From Antilocapra americana (lineage: Eukaryota > Chordata > Mammalia > Artiodactyla > Antilocapridae): a stretch of 64,000 bases of DNA. Below, piece after piece: positions 63,488-64,000 of the stretch. The stretch spans positions 1 to 64,000 of the forward strand of contig ML664666.1 of assembly GCA_007570785.1 (NCBI GenBank). Direction: 5' to 3'. Under the pieces are notes generated by a model. The model was not told the DNA's origin, did not search any database, and saw only the letters and a list, made by a program, of their open reading frames with translations. A program made the position numbers and the translations under genes. Every line of letters starts with the position of its first letter. Position 1 is the first letter of the stretch.

Positions 63488-64000
63488 CATATATACATAC
63501 AAACATACCAAAATTCACAAATAAAAATACTTGAAGAAAACATTCATAAATACTGTGTTACTCATTGATGGTCTGGGCCTTCTTTCTGGGATCTGTGTTT
63601 ATACATGTTTTTGTATTATTGGATAGGTACAGACATTCCAGAGATCAGCCAGGACTGTCCTGTTTATGCTGCATATCCTAACACCCATGTTCTTCTCATA
63701 AAGAGATTGTAATTTTGTGACAGGAGAAGATCAATGACCTTGTACATCTCTTTACAATATACTTATATGTATATACATGACTGTGTTAATAAAGAGTTTA
63801 TAAGATCTAAAAGAAGAATAAGAATGCAAATAATATAAGATGAAAAGCTGAACACTTTTTCAAGCTTTTTCTCTAGCTAGGTGTGGAAAAGAATCTTAAT
63901 AATTTCTTGAGAATCTTTCACACATACATATAAATGTACATACATGCATAGACATGTATATGGTTTAAGGAGTAAGGGTGTGGTAATATGGCAATTAATA
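63488..64000. other. Intron upstream of exon A, unassigned
   Basis: AT-rich with ATAC repeats. No further upstream exon recognised. Confidence 0.45.

Noticed and set aside
1..64000. A previously undescribed system, such as a gene cluster, array or phage-like region
   Set aside because: The window is typical ruminant intronic DNA around one ciliary gene. Structure outside the exons is explained by known repeat classes or is featureless.

Overview
This is a stretch of ruminant nuclear DNA, probably cattle or a close relative such as sheep or goat. The evidence is the repeat content: many copies of the BovB (RTE-type) LINE, Bov-tA/BovA SINEs, bovine-type L1 3' ends and a ruminant-type ERV LTR, on top of older mammalian MIR, L2, L1M, hAT and mariner remnants. 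The DNA is AT-rich and almost entirely intronic. I see no bacterial gene, CRISPR array, operon, RNA gene or origin.

The only gene with clear coding potential is one large multi-exon gene on the minus strand. I found 19 internal exons between 62713 and 5430 (called A to S below, in transcript order). Each has AG/GT borders, none has an in-frame stop, and all 18 splice junctions agree in reading phase. They join into 1,036 continuous codons, and neither end of the protein lies in the window. The product is rich in beta strands and made of repeated MSP/ASH-like (immunoglobulin-fold) modules of the kind found in axonemal proteins such as HYDIN, CFAP65 and CFAP47. From remembered features of the family I judge it to be CFAP47, an X-linked sperm-flagellum protein in mammals. 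The MSP/ASH architecture is more certain than the exact gene name.

Layout from left to right. 1-5.4 kb: solo ERV LTR, L1 and BovB tails, L2, a SINE and a hAT remnant split by an L1 tail. 5.4-20.1 kb: exons S, R, Q, P and O, separated by introns holding SINEs, L2 and two tandem 1.7 kb BovB pieces. 20.1-26.2 kb: a large intron with MIR, an LTR, BovB and three SINEs. 26.2-36.5 kb: exons N to H, with one intron carrying a heavily interrupted L1M and two BovB pieces in opposite orientation. 36.5-48.9 kb: the largest intron (12.4 kb), with a mariner transposase remnant, L1M pieces, a near full-length BovB inserted inside a SINE and itself carrying two SINEs, and a GC-rich processed pseudogene resembling FAM89B. 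48.9-62.7 kb: exons G to A, with old L1M, L2 and MIR DNA between them. 62.7-64 kb: intron upstream of exon A, with MIR, a microsatellite and a SINE.

I found no previously undescribed biological system. The points most worth checking are the nested BovB/SINE structure with matching target-site duplications, the Hsmar1-like mariner remnant in a ruminant, the FAM89B-like retrocopy, a possible second retrocopy of unknown parent near 52.6-53.0 kb, and an inverted BovB pair inside one intron of the gene.
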